Shown: positions 1 to 6,360 of the stretch, piece by piece | Layout: each line of letters opens with the position of its first letter | Numbering within the stretch: position 1 is the stretch's first letter | Assembly (NCBI GenBank): GCA_036388295.1 | Contig: DASVSC010000252.1 | Span: 1 to 15,099, forward strand | Reading direction: 5' to 3' | Length of the DNA: 15,099 nt | Source: RYN-431 sp036388295 | GTDB taxonomy: Bacteria > Planctomycetota > Phycisphaerae > Tepidisphaerales > Tepidisphaeraceae | Program-made: the position numbers and the translations under genes | The notes under the pieces: model-generated | Told to the model about the DNA's origin: nothing | Seen by the model: only the letters and a program-made list of their open reading frames with translations | Databases searched by the model: none

Positions 1-30
1 CACGTGCGTCTGCAGTTCGATCTTGTTCAT
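1..30 (-). CDS. Partial gene of the phage module (first 10 codons only)
   Basis: An ATG at 30-28 on the minus strand opens a frame reading MNKIELQTHV before the window ends. It overlaps the stop codon of the upstream lipoprotein gene in an ATGA arrangement, and a GGAGG Shine-Dalgarno (complement of 38-42) sits 7 nt before it, inside the end of the lipoprotein gene. This translational coupling shows that the phage-type operon continues to the left. Nothing can be said of its function from ten residues. Confidence 0.7.
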   Translation of the reverse strand, partial: MNKIELQTHV

Positions 31-431
31 TTGAGTTCCTCCGGCATGAGCCGCAATTGCGCCCGCCCGAGCGCCTGCAGTTGCTGCAGGGCGGCGTCGA
101 CGGCGGCCAGGTTCGCTTGGTCGGCCGCAGTGGCCCGTTCGCTCTGCTGCCGACGGCGGGCAAAGGCGTCCAACAGGGCGGCATAGGCGGTGCGGGCTTC
201 GATCACCCAGGCGTCGGTCAGGGCGGACTGAGTTTTGACGTCGGTGTCGAACGCCGCGTCCAGCCGCCGCCGCTCGGCCGCTTCGAGGGCCGCCATCGCC
301 CGCTGCCGGTCGTCGAGCGACTGCCCGACTTCGGCCAATCCTTTGCGTGCGGCGTCGAGCAAACGCAGCTGTGCGTCGATCACGGGCGAGCAGCCGGTGA
401 TCAGTAGACAAAGCAGAAGCAAGCGGTGCAT
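27..431 (-). CDS. Small helical lipoprotein, phage module
   Basis: This 134-residue protein begins with a lipoprotein signal peptide: a short basic start, a Leu-rich core, and the lipobox ITGC with Cys14 as the lipidated residue. The residue after Cys14 is Ser, not Asp, so outer-membrane sorting is plausible. The rest (about 20-134) is rich in Ala, Leu, Gln, Arg and Glu without Pro breaks, and looks like a long helical or coiled-coil rod. The start is set by AAGGAG (complement of 437-442), 5 nt before ATG. It lies downstream of the capsid and membrane-protein genes and overlaps the next gene by 4 nt. No family is recognised. A lysis (o-spanin-like) or host-surface role is possible from location and topology only. 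Confidence 0.8.
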   Translation of the reverse strand: MHRLLLLCLLITGCSPVIDAQLRLLDAARKGLAEVGQSLDDRQRAMAALEAAERRRLDAAFDTDVKTQSALTDAWVIEARTAYAALLDAFARRRQQSERATAADQANLAAVDAALQQLQALGRAQLRLMPEELK

Positions 432-522
432 GTCAACTCCTTTGATGGGGAGAAAGCGGTGTCCTAAGTGGCCGGCGGGCTTGCACGCCGATTACTTGCG
501 GCAGTGCAAGGTTTCGCGCGGG
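432..522. other. 91-bp gap with a weak hairpin
   Basis: This gap lies between the small membrane protein gene and the lipoprotein gene. It contains the lipoprotein's ribosome binding site and a 7-bp inverted repeat, CTTGCAC at 480-486 and GTGCAAG at 504-510, with a 17-nt loop. No T-run follows, so a terminator is doubtful. No gene is seen. Confidence 0.35.
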
Positions 523-780
523 TTATCCGCCCTTGTCGAGCCGGCGCAATAATGCGTCCTGCTGCAACGCCAGTTTCGACAGGGTTTCGGTGCTGTGCTG
601 CACCAGGTCGATCAGCGCGTCCATCTGCACCTTGTCGGCCAGAATGCGGGCGTGGGCCTCGTCGAGCTGCTTCTCGCGCTGGCTCGACTGGCGGCGCTCC
701 CACAGCCACATCGCCCCGATCAGGCCGGCCGCGCCGAGGCTGGAAATCGAATCGACGTTCGGAAGGGTTTGGGCGAGCAT
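523..780 (-). CDS. Small membrane-anchored coiled-coil protein (holin- or spanin-like topology)
   Basis: This 85-residue protein has a single hydrophobic segment near the N terminus (about residues 12-27, SSLGAAGLIGAMWLW). A charged stretch (ERRQSSQREKQLDEAHARI) and a helix with coiled-coil character run to the C terminus. A GGAG site (complement of 787-790) precedes the ATG by 6 nt. It follows the major capsid gene in the same direction. The size and topology recall small phage membrane proteins placed near capsid and tail genes. The basic cluster directly after the hydrophobic segment predicts a cytoplasmic C terminus by the positive-inside rule, which argues against an inner-membrane spanin. 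No named family is recognised. Confidence 0.75.
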   Translation of the reverse strand: MLAQTLPNVDSISSLGAAGLIGAMWLWERRQSSQREKQLDEAHARILADKVQMDALIDLVQHSTETLSKLALQQDALLRRLDKGG

Positions 781-797
781 GGTGAACTCCGAAAGAG

Positions 798-904
<107 letters not shown>

Positions 905-908
905 GTTC

Positions 909-2054
909 TCACGCCGTAAAGCCGCGGATCAGGCCGTGCGCCGCTTCGTTGCGGCATTCGACGGTGTACTCGCCGACGAGCTGGCCGTTCTCGGCGTCGC
1001 CGGTGCGGGCCAGCGGCGTGTACTGGAAGCTGCGGCCCGACAGCGGCATCACGCCGATGCGGGTGCTGTCGAGCAACAACGCACTGCCCGTCGGCACGTG
1101 TCGGCTGAGTACCACCCGGCAGACGCCGAAGTCACTTTCGTAGACGCTGACCATGTCGCGGTACGAATCGCTCTGCGGGTAGAACCGCCGGTCGGCGGCG
1201 ATGAAGGCGTTGATCGCCCGCTTCTCGCGGCCGCCGACGACAATCAAATCCACCTGCCCGCTGCTGGTCTTCCAAATTTCGCGGAGCGCCAGGTTCAGCT
1301 GCGTTTCGCTCAGCGCGGTATCGGCCGGGAAGCCGTTCTGGCCGACGACGAAGCGGTTGGTCTGGGCGAACGAGATCAGCCCGCGCATCGTCCGCCGGAC
1401 GCTGCCCGACCCGGCCGGCGTGGCCGCGGACGCCACGCCGTTGATCACGCTGTTCTCCAGATCGCGCAGCAGTTCGCGGCTGCGCAGGTTCTTCTGCCAC
1501 GCCAATTCGTCACGCACGGCGATCTGATTGGCAGCCAGTTCGGAACCGCTGACGCTGACGGTGGCGGTGAAAATCTGCGTGTAGTTCTGCTGACGCGTGC
1601 GCACGGTGAAGCGGGCGTCGGCGGCATCGGCGCCTTCGAGCGACGCATTGCCAATTACGTGCACGCGTTGCCCGGCGGTGACGGTCACGGTGCTCGTGCC
1701 GCCGTAACCGCGCGTGAGCTGAATCGAGCTGCTGTCGGGATCGATCCCGACGACCAGCGCCACTTCCGTGCCGCTGGTGTCGAAGCGGATCAGGTCGCCG
1801 ACACGGAAGCGGTCGACGTGCTGCATCACCAGCACATTGGAAGCGCTCACAGTGTCGATCAGGTCGTTGTCGAGCAGCAACGTGTCTTCGAGCCATTCGT
1901 GCACGGTCGACCGGGCCGTGCGCGAGGCATCGCCGAGCGCATCGAGCAACGGCGTTTCGTGCGGGGAGTTGATCGAAATCAGATCACCGACGTCTTCGGC
2001 AATTTCGGGCAGGGTGGCACCAGCGCTGAAGGTGGCTTTACCAGTGAAGGGCAT
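909..2054 (-). CDS. Major capsid protein, SU10/DUF5309 type
   Basis: This 381-residue protein would form the icosahedral head shell of a tailed phage (HK97 fold). The N terminus has the typical SPHETPLLDALG stretch (30-41). A beta-rich segment follows around 85-145, running from VGDLIRF through LTRGYGGT to VHVIGNASLEGADA, then NYTQIF (157-162), DELAWQ (182-187) and LLRDLENSVINGV (195-207). This order matches what I know of the SU10 major capsid family; the match is from recall, not a search. AAGGAG (complement of 2061-2066) precedes the ATG by 6 nt. It lies downstream of the portal gene, separated by only one tiny gene. No separate protease or scaffold gene is visible between portal and capsid. 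The reading frame is intact. Confidence 0.88.
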   Translation of the reverse strand: MPFTGKATFSAGATLPEIAEDVGDLISINSPHETPLLDALGDASRTARSTVHEWLEDTLLLDNDLIDTVSASNVLVMQHVDRFRVGDLIRFDTSGTEVALVVGIDPDSSSIQLTRGYGGTSTVTVTAGQRVHVIGNASLEGADAADARFTVRTRQQNYTQIFTATVSVSGSELAANQIAVRDELAWQKNLRSRELLRDLENSVINGVASAATPAGSGSVRRTMRGLISFAQTNRFVVGQNGFPADTALSETQLNLALREIWKTSSGQVDLIVVGGREKRAINAFIAADRRFYPQSDSYRDMVSVYESDFGVCRVVLSRHVPTGSALLLDSTRIGVMPLSGRSFQYTPLARTGDAENGQLVGEYTVECRNEAAHGLIRGFTA

Positions 2055-2114
2055 GACAGACTCCTTGAAAAGGGGTGAGGGGACAGTGTGAAAAATGAGA
2101 CGGGCCGCGTCGTG

Positions 2115-2282
2115 CTATCGCAGGCTGCTGCGGAGCGTGAGGTATTGCCGCAGCAGGTGCGGGTCACGCTGACGCACGAGCGCATCGGCCAAGGCGTGTA
2201 AGCGGTCGCGGGCGTCGGGCGTGTGCGGCGGTGCGGGGAATGCCGACGGCGGCGGCGACGAAACGGGCGCGGATTCGGACAC
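2115..2282 (-). CDS. 55-residue hypothetical protein with GTG start, between portal and capsid
   Basis: A GTG at 2282-2280 is preceded by a perfect AGGAGG (complement of 2289-2294) at 6-nt spacing, which sets the start. The frame runs to TAG at 2115-2117. The first 20 residues are rich in Ser and Pro (SESAPVSSPPP). The rest is a charged amphipathic helix (DARDRLHALADALVRQRDPHLLRQYLTLRSSLR). In many tailed phages the portal-capsid gap holds the prohead protease or scaffold; this protein is too small for a usual protease. It might be a minimal scaffold or head-assembly peptide, but that is inference from position. No family is recognised. Confidence 0.7.
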   Translation of the reverse strand: MSESAPVSSPPPSAFPAPPHTPDARDRLHALADALVRQRDPHLLRQYLTLRSSLR

Positions 2283-2288
2283 GGGAAA

Positions 2289-2294
2289 CCTCCT
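2289..2294 (-). promoter_or_regulatory. Strong ribosome binding site that decides a GTG start
   Basis: The complement reads AGGAGG, 6 nt before the GTG of the 55-residue gene. It is the strongest Shine-Dalgarno match in the window and shows that the short frame is translated from this GTG, not from the much longer same-frame ATG upstream, which would run through the portal gene and the repeats. Confidence 0.7.
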
Positions 2295-2313
2295 GTAAAA
2301 GGTGTGTCTGGTT

Positions 2314-2434
2314 CCCTCCCCCGGTACGCCGGGAGAGGGTGAGGGTGAGGGAGAGGGGCGAGCGTCAAATGGGACCGATATAGGTAGGGCGGGAACTCCC
2401 GCCATGGGGCGGGGAACGGCGGGCACAGCCCGCC
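2314..2434. repeat. Cluster of three GC-rich hairpins between portal and 55-residue gene
   Basis: Three inverted repeats occur in 121 bp. The first has 11-bp arms (2314-2324 and 2329-2339, one mismatch) around a TACG loop, and is followed by GAGGGT direct repeats (2335-2346). The second, GGCGGGAACTCCCGCC (2388-2403), and the third, GGCGGGCACAGCCCGCC (2418-2434), are nearly perfect 7-bp stems that share the GGCGGG core. The third abuts the TAA of the portal gene with no gap. They look like dispersed intergenic palindromes of the host genome. They may also act as 3'-end structures for the portal transcript. Confidence 0.75.
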
Positions 2435-4162
2435 TTACGGCAGAGTGTCCGACCGCCGGCTTTCGCCCTTGGGCACACGCGAAAGGGAAGTGAAGGCAGC
2501 GGCATCGCTGTCGCCGTAGCCGAGTTCGCGGAGTACGACGTCGCGCGGGATGCCGACCTGCTGCTTCAGCTTCGCCAGTTCCAGCCGGTCGGTTTCGTTG
2601 CTCGGCATCGGGTTCGGCCAATGAATCTGCACGGCCCGGTCGGCGTCGGTGGTGCGGAACAGGCCGCTGTGGTCGAGCCAGGCGAGCGTCAGTTCGCACA
2701 ACTGCGCGATCGCGGTGCCGTAGGCGCTCCGGCGGCGCTCCGTGCGCGACAGCAGCGCCAGCATCGTGACCCGCAGGGCTTCGGCGCTGGTAAGGTTGCC
2801 GATCTTCCCGCGGATCGCCCCGGCGGCGACAGGACTGACACCGCTGAGCTTGTCGATCGCTTCGCGCACTTCGGCGATGTGCGATTCTTCGCTCGGGCAC
2901 CCGGCGTCACCGCCGAAGGCGATCACGTCGGCCTCCGGGTTGTCGCTGCTCCACATGCGGCCGGGCGTGACGGGCAAATCGGCGAAGTTGTCGATCCCCT
3001 TGCCCAGGTACATTTTGAAGCTCTGCAGCGCGATCCGGTACGCACGGTCGCTCAGGCGGGTATTGAGTTCATCCTGCAACGGGATGAGCGGCTCGACGTC
3101 GCTGATGCCGTCGTAGCCGAGCGGGTCGGGCACGTTCTGCACGTGGACCAGCGGCAAACGGCCGAGCGTATTGGGGCCGCTGGCGATGAGGTGGAAATCG
3201 TCGTACTTCTGCCAGGCCGTGGGCGTGATCAGTTCGACGATCGTCTTCTTCGTACGGTCGAGCGGCAGCGTCGATTTGGCGAACGGCGACTGCCACCACT
3301 TTTGCGGCCTTTTTGTGGCCGGCGCGTCGGCGCGGTCGAGTTGGTAGACCGTGGCAAACGCGTGAACGGTGCGGACGTCTTCGGGTTCCAGGAGGGGCAG
3401 GGCCCGTGTTGGATCGACGATTTCGAATACGACCATGCGGGCAAGACGACTGATCGTCTCGGGCGAGTGGGCTTCACGCGCGCCCGGGTCGGGTTCGATA
3501 ACGTCGCCGTTCGCGTCGGCCGGGGTGGCGTCGGCGTCGGGCGCGGGCCCTGCGGGGGGCAGGCCTGGAACGGAGGGAGGCGGATCGGTTCGCGCGCCGA
3601 GCGACTGCGTATCAGAGGCATCGGCCAGCGCGGCGGCGTCGGGCTTGAACTTCACCAGCACGTCGACTTGGCCGTACACGGCGCCGAGCAGGGCGAGCTT
3701 CTGCAGGAAAATCAGGCCGCCGTTGTTGGCCAGGGTCTGACGCAGCAGTTGTTCGATCAGGTCGCGGCGTGACGGGTCGGGGCTGGCGCTGTTGAGCACG
3801 ATCGGACGGCCGAACAGGAAGTCGGTTTGGGTCTCGATGCGCCAGCCGATGTCGTTTTCGACGACCACTTCCTTGCGCGCCACGTTCGGCTGCACGGTGC
3901 CGTCGAAGACGTTCTCGCCCGCCACGACGCCGGTGATGCGGGCGGGCAGGCCCCACTCCTGCGCCTGGCGGTACGGCCGTTGCGGGGCGGTGTCGCCTAC
4001 GACTGTAGATTCGACCCGCATCGGGTTGCGGTAATACGCCCAGAGGCGGTCGAAGCGGGGACGAAGGACGCGCAGCAATCGGTCGGCGGCGGTGCGGAGG
4101 CGCGTGCCGTCGTCGCTGAGCATCGGGTGGGGGCTGTGGAGCTTGGCTAGGTCGGTTCGCAT
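2435..4162 (-). CDS. Phage portal protein, SPP1 gp6-like
   Basis: This 575-residue protein would form the dodecameric portal ring at one capsid vertex, through which DNA enters and leaves. Diagnostic stretches are VENDIGWRIETQTDFLFGRP (101-120), the helical LLRQTLANNGGLIFLQKLALLGAVYGQ (139-165), LGRLPLVHVQN (333-343), GYDGISDVEPLIPLQDELN (349-367, the portal LQDxLN signature), and GVSPVAAGAIRGKIGNLTSAEAL (441-463). The frame is open upstream to 4366, but I chose the ATG at 4162 because AGAGG (complement of 4171-4175) precedes it by 8 nt and the extra 68 residues are low-complexity and basic. Residues about 177-236 form an unusual Ala/Pro/Asp linker. It is the first gene of the phage-type operon, and no terminase lies directly before it. 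The last residues run into a repeat-like sequence, so the tail may have been altered by repeat insertion. Confidence 0.88.
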   Translation of the reverse strand: MRTDLAKLHSPHPMLSDDGTRLRTAADRLLRVLRPRFDRLWAYYRNPMRVESTVVGDTAPQRPYRQAQEWGLPARITGVVAGENVFDGTVQPNVARKEVVVENDIGWRIETQTDFLFGRPIVLNSASPDPSRRDLIEQLLRQTLANNGGLIFLQKLALLGAVYGQVDVLVKFKPDAAALADASDTQSLGARTDPPPSVPGLPPAGPAPDADATPADANGDVIEPDPGAREAHSPETISRLARMVVFEIVDPTRALPLLEPEDVRTVHAFATVYQLDRADAPATKRPQKWWQSPFAKSTLPLDRTKKTIVELITPTAWQKYDDFHLIASGPNTLGRLPLVHVQNVPDPLGYDGISDVEPLIPLQDELNTRLSDRAYRIALQSFKMYLGKGIDNFADLPVTPGRMWSSDNPEADVIAFGGDAGCPSEESHIAEVREAIDKLSGVSPVAAGAIRGKIGNLTSAEALRVTMLALLSRTERRRSAYGTAIAQLCELTLAWLDHSGLFRTTDADRAVQIHWPNPMPSNETDRLELAKLKQQVGIPRDVVLRELGYGDSDAAAFTSLSRVPKGESRRSDTLP

Positions 4163-4235
4163 CGGGTGGTCCTCTGGAAGCACAACGGCGATGCGCCAAA
4201 GGCACGCGGCGGCCGCAGGGCGACTTCGAACTGCC

Positions 4236-4258
4236 TGTTTAATGTTTGTTAAATGTTC
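4236..4258 (-). promoter_or_regulatory. AT-rich candidate promoter/operator upstream of the phage operon
   Basis: Within very GC-rich surroundings this stretch is almost free of GC. It contains TTTAA at 4238-4242 and its inverted partner TTAAA at 4249-4253, and the near-repeats TTAATGTTTG and TTAAATGTTC. It lies about 75 bp before the portal start. It is the best candidate for a promoter with an overlapping operator, but I see no clear -35/-10 pair. Confidence 0.35.
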
Positions 4259-4314
4259 GGATTGTCGCGTGCGAGGGTTGCGCGTGCGCCGGAGCGACTT
4301 CGGTAAATGGGGTC

Positions 4315-4387
4315 GGTAGCCGCCGGGCTTGCCTCGCGTGAATGGTTTGGAATCCCCGCGGAGCAAGCCGCGTGGGGATCAGCTACC
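4315..4387. repeat. Palindromic intergenic element bounded by GGTAGC/GCTACC
   Basis: The element begins with GGTAGC (4315-4320) and ends with GCTACC (4382-4387). Inside, GGCTTGC on the left can pair with GCAAGCC on the right. The right half also folds on itself, as CCCCGCGG and CCGCGTGGGG around a 6-nt loop with a 2-nt bulge. It ends about 20 bp from the stop codon of the ATPase gene. It looks like a dispersed host repeat. Confidence 0.5.
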
Positions 4388-4405
4388 GGTCGTCAGGGAC
4401 GGGCG

Positions 4406-4987
4406 CTAGGTCAGCAGGGCATCAACGATTTCCACGACCGCCGCGACTTTGTCCTCCACGCGGGCGAATGCCCCGACGTGGTGCAAATGCGGGTGGGGCT
4501 GCCACAGGTCCAGCAGGCGGCGGCCGCTGTCGACGGCGGCGCTGGCGTCTTCGAAGCGGACCACATTGCTGGCCGCCCCGTCGTAGATGCCCAGGGCGGC
4601 GGCGGTCTCCAGCCAGAGGACGGCGTCGTACCGGGCTAGCTCGTCCGGCAACGTGGTCTTCACGGCAGGCCAGAATTGGTCAGCCCCGTCGGGCCAGTAG
4701 GCCGCGCCGTCAATCGTGCCGCGGTCGAGCAACAGAATCTTGCCGGGATGGTCGGCGGCGTAGCGGGCTTCCTGGTCCAGCTGGTGTTCGTACATCAGCG
4801 TCTGCACGCGTCGGCGGCCGTCGGTGTCCAAACGGTCCCAACGCGTGTCCAGTTTCAGGTAAACGGCCGTCGCGGCTTCGGGGACCAGCACGAGGCGGTC
4901 CGGGTGCCGCGCTAGGAGGGCAGTGGTGACCACGGTTTTCCCGGCGCCGGGGCCGCCGGTGAGGACGATGGTTTTGGGTCGCGACAC
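4406..4987 (-). CDS. P-loop ATPase / nucleotide-kinase-like protein (AAA_28 type)
   Basis: This 193-residue cytoplasmic protein has a Walker A motif GGPGAGKT at 11-18, a glutamate in VPEAAT (E37), and a Walker B-like LLLDRG at 85-90 followed by TIDGAAYWP. VLWLETAA (123-130) is the strand usually followed by a lid region. The order fits single-domain AAA_28/NadR-kinase-like proteins that phosphorylate or sense small molecules; the substrate is unknown. The start is GTG (4987-4985). No Shine-Dalgarno is seen. Instead TACACT (complement of 4995-5000) lies 7 nt before the start, with GTGACG 18 bp further up, suggesting a leaderless transcript. It lies between the phage module and the DinB gene and is probably a host gene. 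Confidence 0.8.
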   Translation of the reverse strand: MSRPKTIVLTGGPGAGKTVVTTALLARHPDRLVLVPEAATAVYLKLDTRWDRLDTDGRRRVQTLMYEHQLDQEARYAADHPGKILLLDRGTIDGAAYWPDGADQFWPAVKTTLPDELARYDAVLWLETAAALGIYDGAASNVVRFEDASAAVDSGRRLLDLWQPHPHLHHVGAFARVEDKVAAVVEIVDALLT

Positions 4988-4994
4988 GCTGGGG

Positions 4995-5024
4995 AGTGTA
5001 GCGGCGTCGACGTGGCCCCGTCAC
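4995..5024 (-). promoter_or_regulatory. Candidate sigma-70-like promoter placing transcription start at a GTG codon
   Basis: On the minus strand, GTGACG (complement of 5019-5024) and TACACT (complement of 4995-5000) are separated by 18 bp. The expected transcription start falls at or next to the GTG at 4987, with no room for a ribosome binding site. The -35 matches only four of six consensus bases. Confidence 0.4.
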
Positions 5025-5032
5025 CCGCCGCC

Positions 5033-5112
5033 CGAGGCACGGCCCGCTTCAGCGGGCCTGTCATTTCGCAAACGTGTCCGGGAACAGGCCCGCTTCAGTG
5101 GGCCGTGCCTCG
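5033..5112. repeat. 80-bp nested palindrome (two inverted hairpins)
   Basis: Arms of 29 bp at 5033-5061 and 5084-5112 are reverse complements with three mismatches, separated by 22 bp. Each arm contains a smaller hairpin: the left is GCCCGCTTCAGCGGGC, a perfect 7-bp stem with a TC loop. The right arm ends 4 bp from the DinB stop codon. The structure is like a bacterial interspersed mosaic element or a very short MITE. No target-site duplication is evident. Confidence 0.85.
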
Positions 5113-5116
5113 AGGT

Positions 5117-5596
5117 TTACATCAGCGCCGGCTTGCCCAGCGAACGGCGGATCGTGCTGATCTGCCCGGCGTGCAGGGCCGTGTGGACCGGGATCAGGGC
5201 GACCATTTCGCCGACGCTTTTGAACATCGGGTGCGTGAGCGGGCGATTGAAGTCGTCGGCCGACATCGCGGTGATGGCTTGCACCGTCATCGCGCGGTGC
5301 GCGTCGAACAACGGCATCAGACGGCCGACGTCGCCGTAGTGCATGTCGGCGGTCGGCTTGGAGCCCATGCCGTAAATTTTGGCGAACTCACCCTCCGGCA
5401 GCGCGGGCGGCGTGCGGCCGAAGGTCTGGAGCATGCTGTGCTCGATCGTGGCCAGGTGGCCGATGATCCAGGCGACGCAGTTGGCCTCGGGCAGCGGGCG
5501 GCGCGTCCAGTCGGCGGGCGATAAGTCGTCGACCATGCGGTGCAGCAGGCCGGCGGACGTGGCGATGCTCTGCGTGATGATCTGGTTGGTCGTCAT
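5117..5596 (-). CDS. DinB-family (four-helix bundle) protein
   Basis: This 159-residue protein has the DinB/YfiT-type metal site: H47 in GHLATIEH, and H138 and H142 in HTALHAGQISTIRR. The DWTRRPLPEANCVAWIIGHL stretch is typical of the DinB_2 group. These proteins are four-helix bundles that bind a divalent metal; some are thiol-dependent transferases, but most have no known reaction, and none should be inferred here. AAGGGA precedes the ATG by about 7 nt. The gene is divergent from the next gene, with only 29 bp between the start codons, so both promoters overlap. Confidence 0.85.
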   Translation of the reverse strand: MTTNQIITQSIATSAGLLHRMVDDLSPADWTRRPLPEANCVAWIIGHLATIEHSMLQTFGRTPPALPEGEFAKIYGMGSKPTADMHYGDVGRLMPLFDAHRAMTVQAITAMSADDFNRPLTHPMFKSVGEMVALIPVHTALHAGQISTIRRSLGKPALM

Positions 5597-5612
5597 GGCG
5601 ATTCCCTTCGGT

Positions 5613-5618
5613 TAGCCT
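5613..5618 (+). promoter_or_regulatory. TANNNT hexamer 7 nt before a GTG start
   Basis: TAGCCT lies 7 nt before the GTG at 5626, and no Shine-Dalgarno is visible. This matches the spacing seen at 4987, 6899 and 8041. No convincing -35 is present, so the call is weak on its own. Confidence 0.25.
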
Positions 5619-5625
5619 CGGCGGT

Positions 5626-6195
5626 GTGGCGCGAGTCGTTGATTATGCCGTCGTACTCCAGCACGCCGACACGCTAGGCCTGCGGTGCGTCTATTACAAC
5701 ACCGGCGCGTTCGGCTTCGCGGCAGGCCAAACCGTTCACGTCGTCGGCTGGCTGGGCCCTGAGGACGCGTCGATCCGGTCTGACCTGCTGGCGACGACCC
5801 TGCGCGTGCCGCCGCCGTACCCGAAAACGCTGGCGGAACGCTTCGGCCAGGTCTGGCCAGACGTCGTCGGTGGCGAGGCGTGGGTGCTGCCCAAAAGCCA
5901 TTGGGCGTTCGAACTGGATCACGGCAACGGTCCGTGGCTGGCACCGGCGCTGACGGCGGCCGGCGTCGACCCGGACATGCTGCGTGGCCGAACCGACGGA
6001 TCGGCCGTTGCCTTCACCGCCGGCGACCCGGCGTGCCTCGATTTGATTCAATCCCTGCTGACGCACCTGACGACGAGCGACTTCGCCGTCCTGTTCCCCG
6101 GCCACCGGCATCTGGTGACGATTCACCACCACCAGCAGTTGTGGTGGCAGACGGCTGAAACTCAACTCGTGGAGAAGCTTCAGAAGCAGTCGTAG
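5626..6195 (+). CDS. Unrecognised 189-residue protein
   Basis: I do not recognise this family. The protein is probably cytoplasmic: no signal peptide or membrane segment is seen. It has a conserved-looking aromatic C-terminal half, with VLPKSHWAFELDHGNGPWL in the middle and a His-rich patch IHHHQQLWWQ near the end. Its GTG start has TAGCCT 7 nt upstream and no ribosome binding site. It is divergent from the DinB gene and is followed by an inverted repeat. Codon use is like its neighbours, which supports a real gene. Confidence 0.65.
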   Translation: MARVVDYAVVLQHADTLGLRCVYYNTGAFGFAAGQTVHVVGWLGPEDASIRSDLLATTLRVPPPYPKTLAERFGQVWPDVVGGEAWVLPKSHWAFELDHGNGPWLAPALTAAGVDPDMLRGRTDGSAVAFTAGDPACLDLIQSLLTHLTTSDFAVLFPGHRHLVTIHHHQQLWWQTAETQLVEKLQKQS

Positions 6196-6212
6196 TGGCA
6201 GGGCACGCGACG

Positions 6213-6275
6213 GCGGAAGCGGTGGATTCTGGTTATGCGCCCGCGGGTTTATGCCGAAGATTCCACGGCTTCCGC
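6213..6275. terminator. Inverted repeat after the 189-residue gene, possible terminator
   Basis: Two 17-bp arms (6213-6229 and 6259-6275) are complementary at 15 positions, with a 29-bp loop. The left arm starts 17 bp after the stop codon. The large loop and the lack of a T-run make intrinsic termination uncertain; it could equally be another dispersed palindrome. Confidence 0.4.
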
Positions 6276-6335
6276 TATGGCATTATCCGCACCCATTTCT
6301 GCGCGGGTCACTAACCGTCGCCGAAGGCGCGGGTC

Positions 6336-6341
6336 TATCAT
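6336..6341 (+). promoter_or_regulatory. Candidate -10 box for the secreted Gly/Pro/Tyr-rich gene
   Basis: TATCAT lies 20 bp before the ATG at 6361, leaving a short leader that contains AGGAG. No consensus -35 is seen at 16-18 bp upstream. The flanking CTATCATAG is a small palindrome. Confidence 0.3.
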
Positions 6342-6360
6342 AGAGTTGCAAGGAGTTCGT

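Larger units (their letters stand above)
4163..4405. other. 243-bp intergenic region upstream of the portal gene
   Basis: No gene is supported here. Nearest the portal is the ribosome binding site, then an AT-rich patch at 4236-4258 (listed separately). Further up is a palindromic repeat (4315-4387). This region should hold the promoter of the phage-type operon if the operon starts with the portal gene. Confidence 0.6.

Noticed and set aside
523..780. Calling the 85-residue membrane protein an inner-membrane spanin
   Set aside because: The basic residues directly after the hydrophobic segment predict a cytoplasmic C terminus, opposite to spanins, and no sequence signature supports it.
936..2078. 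380-codon plus-strand open frame opposite the capsid gene
   Set aside because: It is a mirror frame of the capsid gene, with no recognisable motif and no ribosome binding site.
2115..2900. 261-codon minus-strand frame containing the 55-residue gene
   Set aside because: The upstream part overlaps the portal gene in another frame and crosses the hairpin cluster. Only the last 55 codons after AGGAGG are supported.
4163..4366. N-terminal extension of the portal protein to the ATG at 4366
   Set aside because: The 68 extra residues are basic and low in structure, they cross the palindromic repeat and AT-rich patch, and a ribosome binding site supports 4162.
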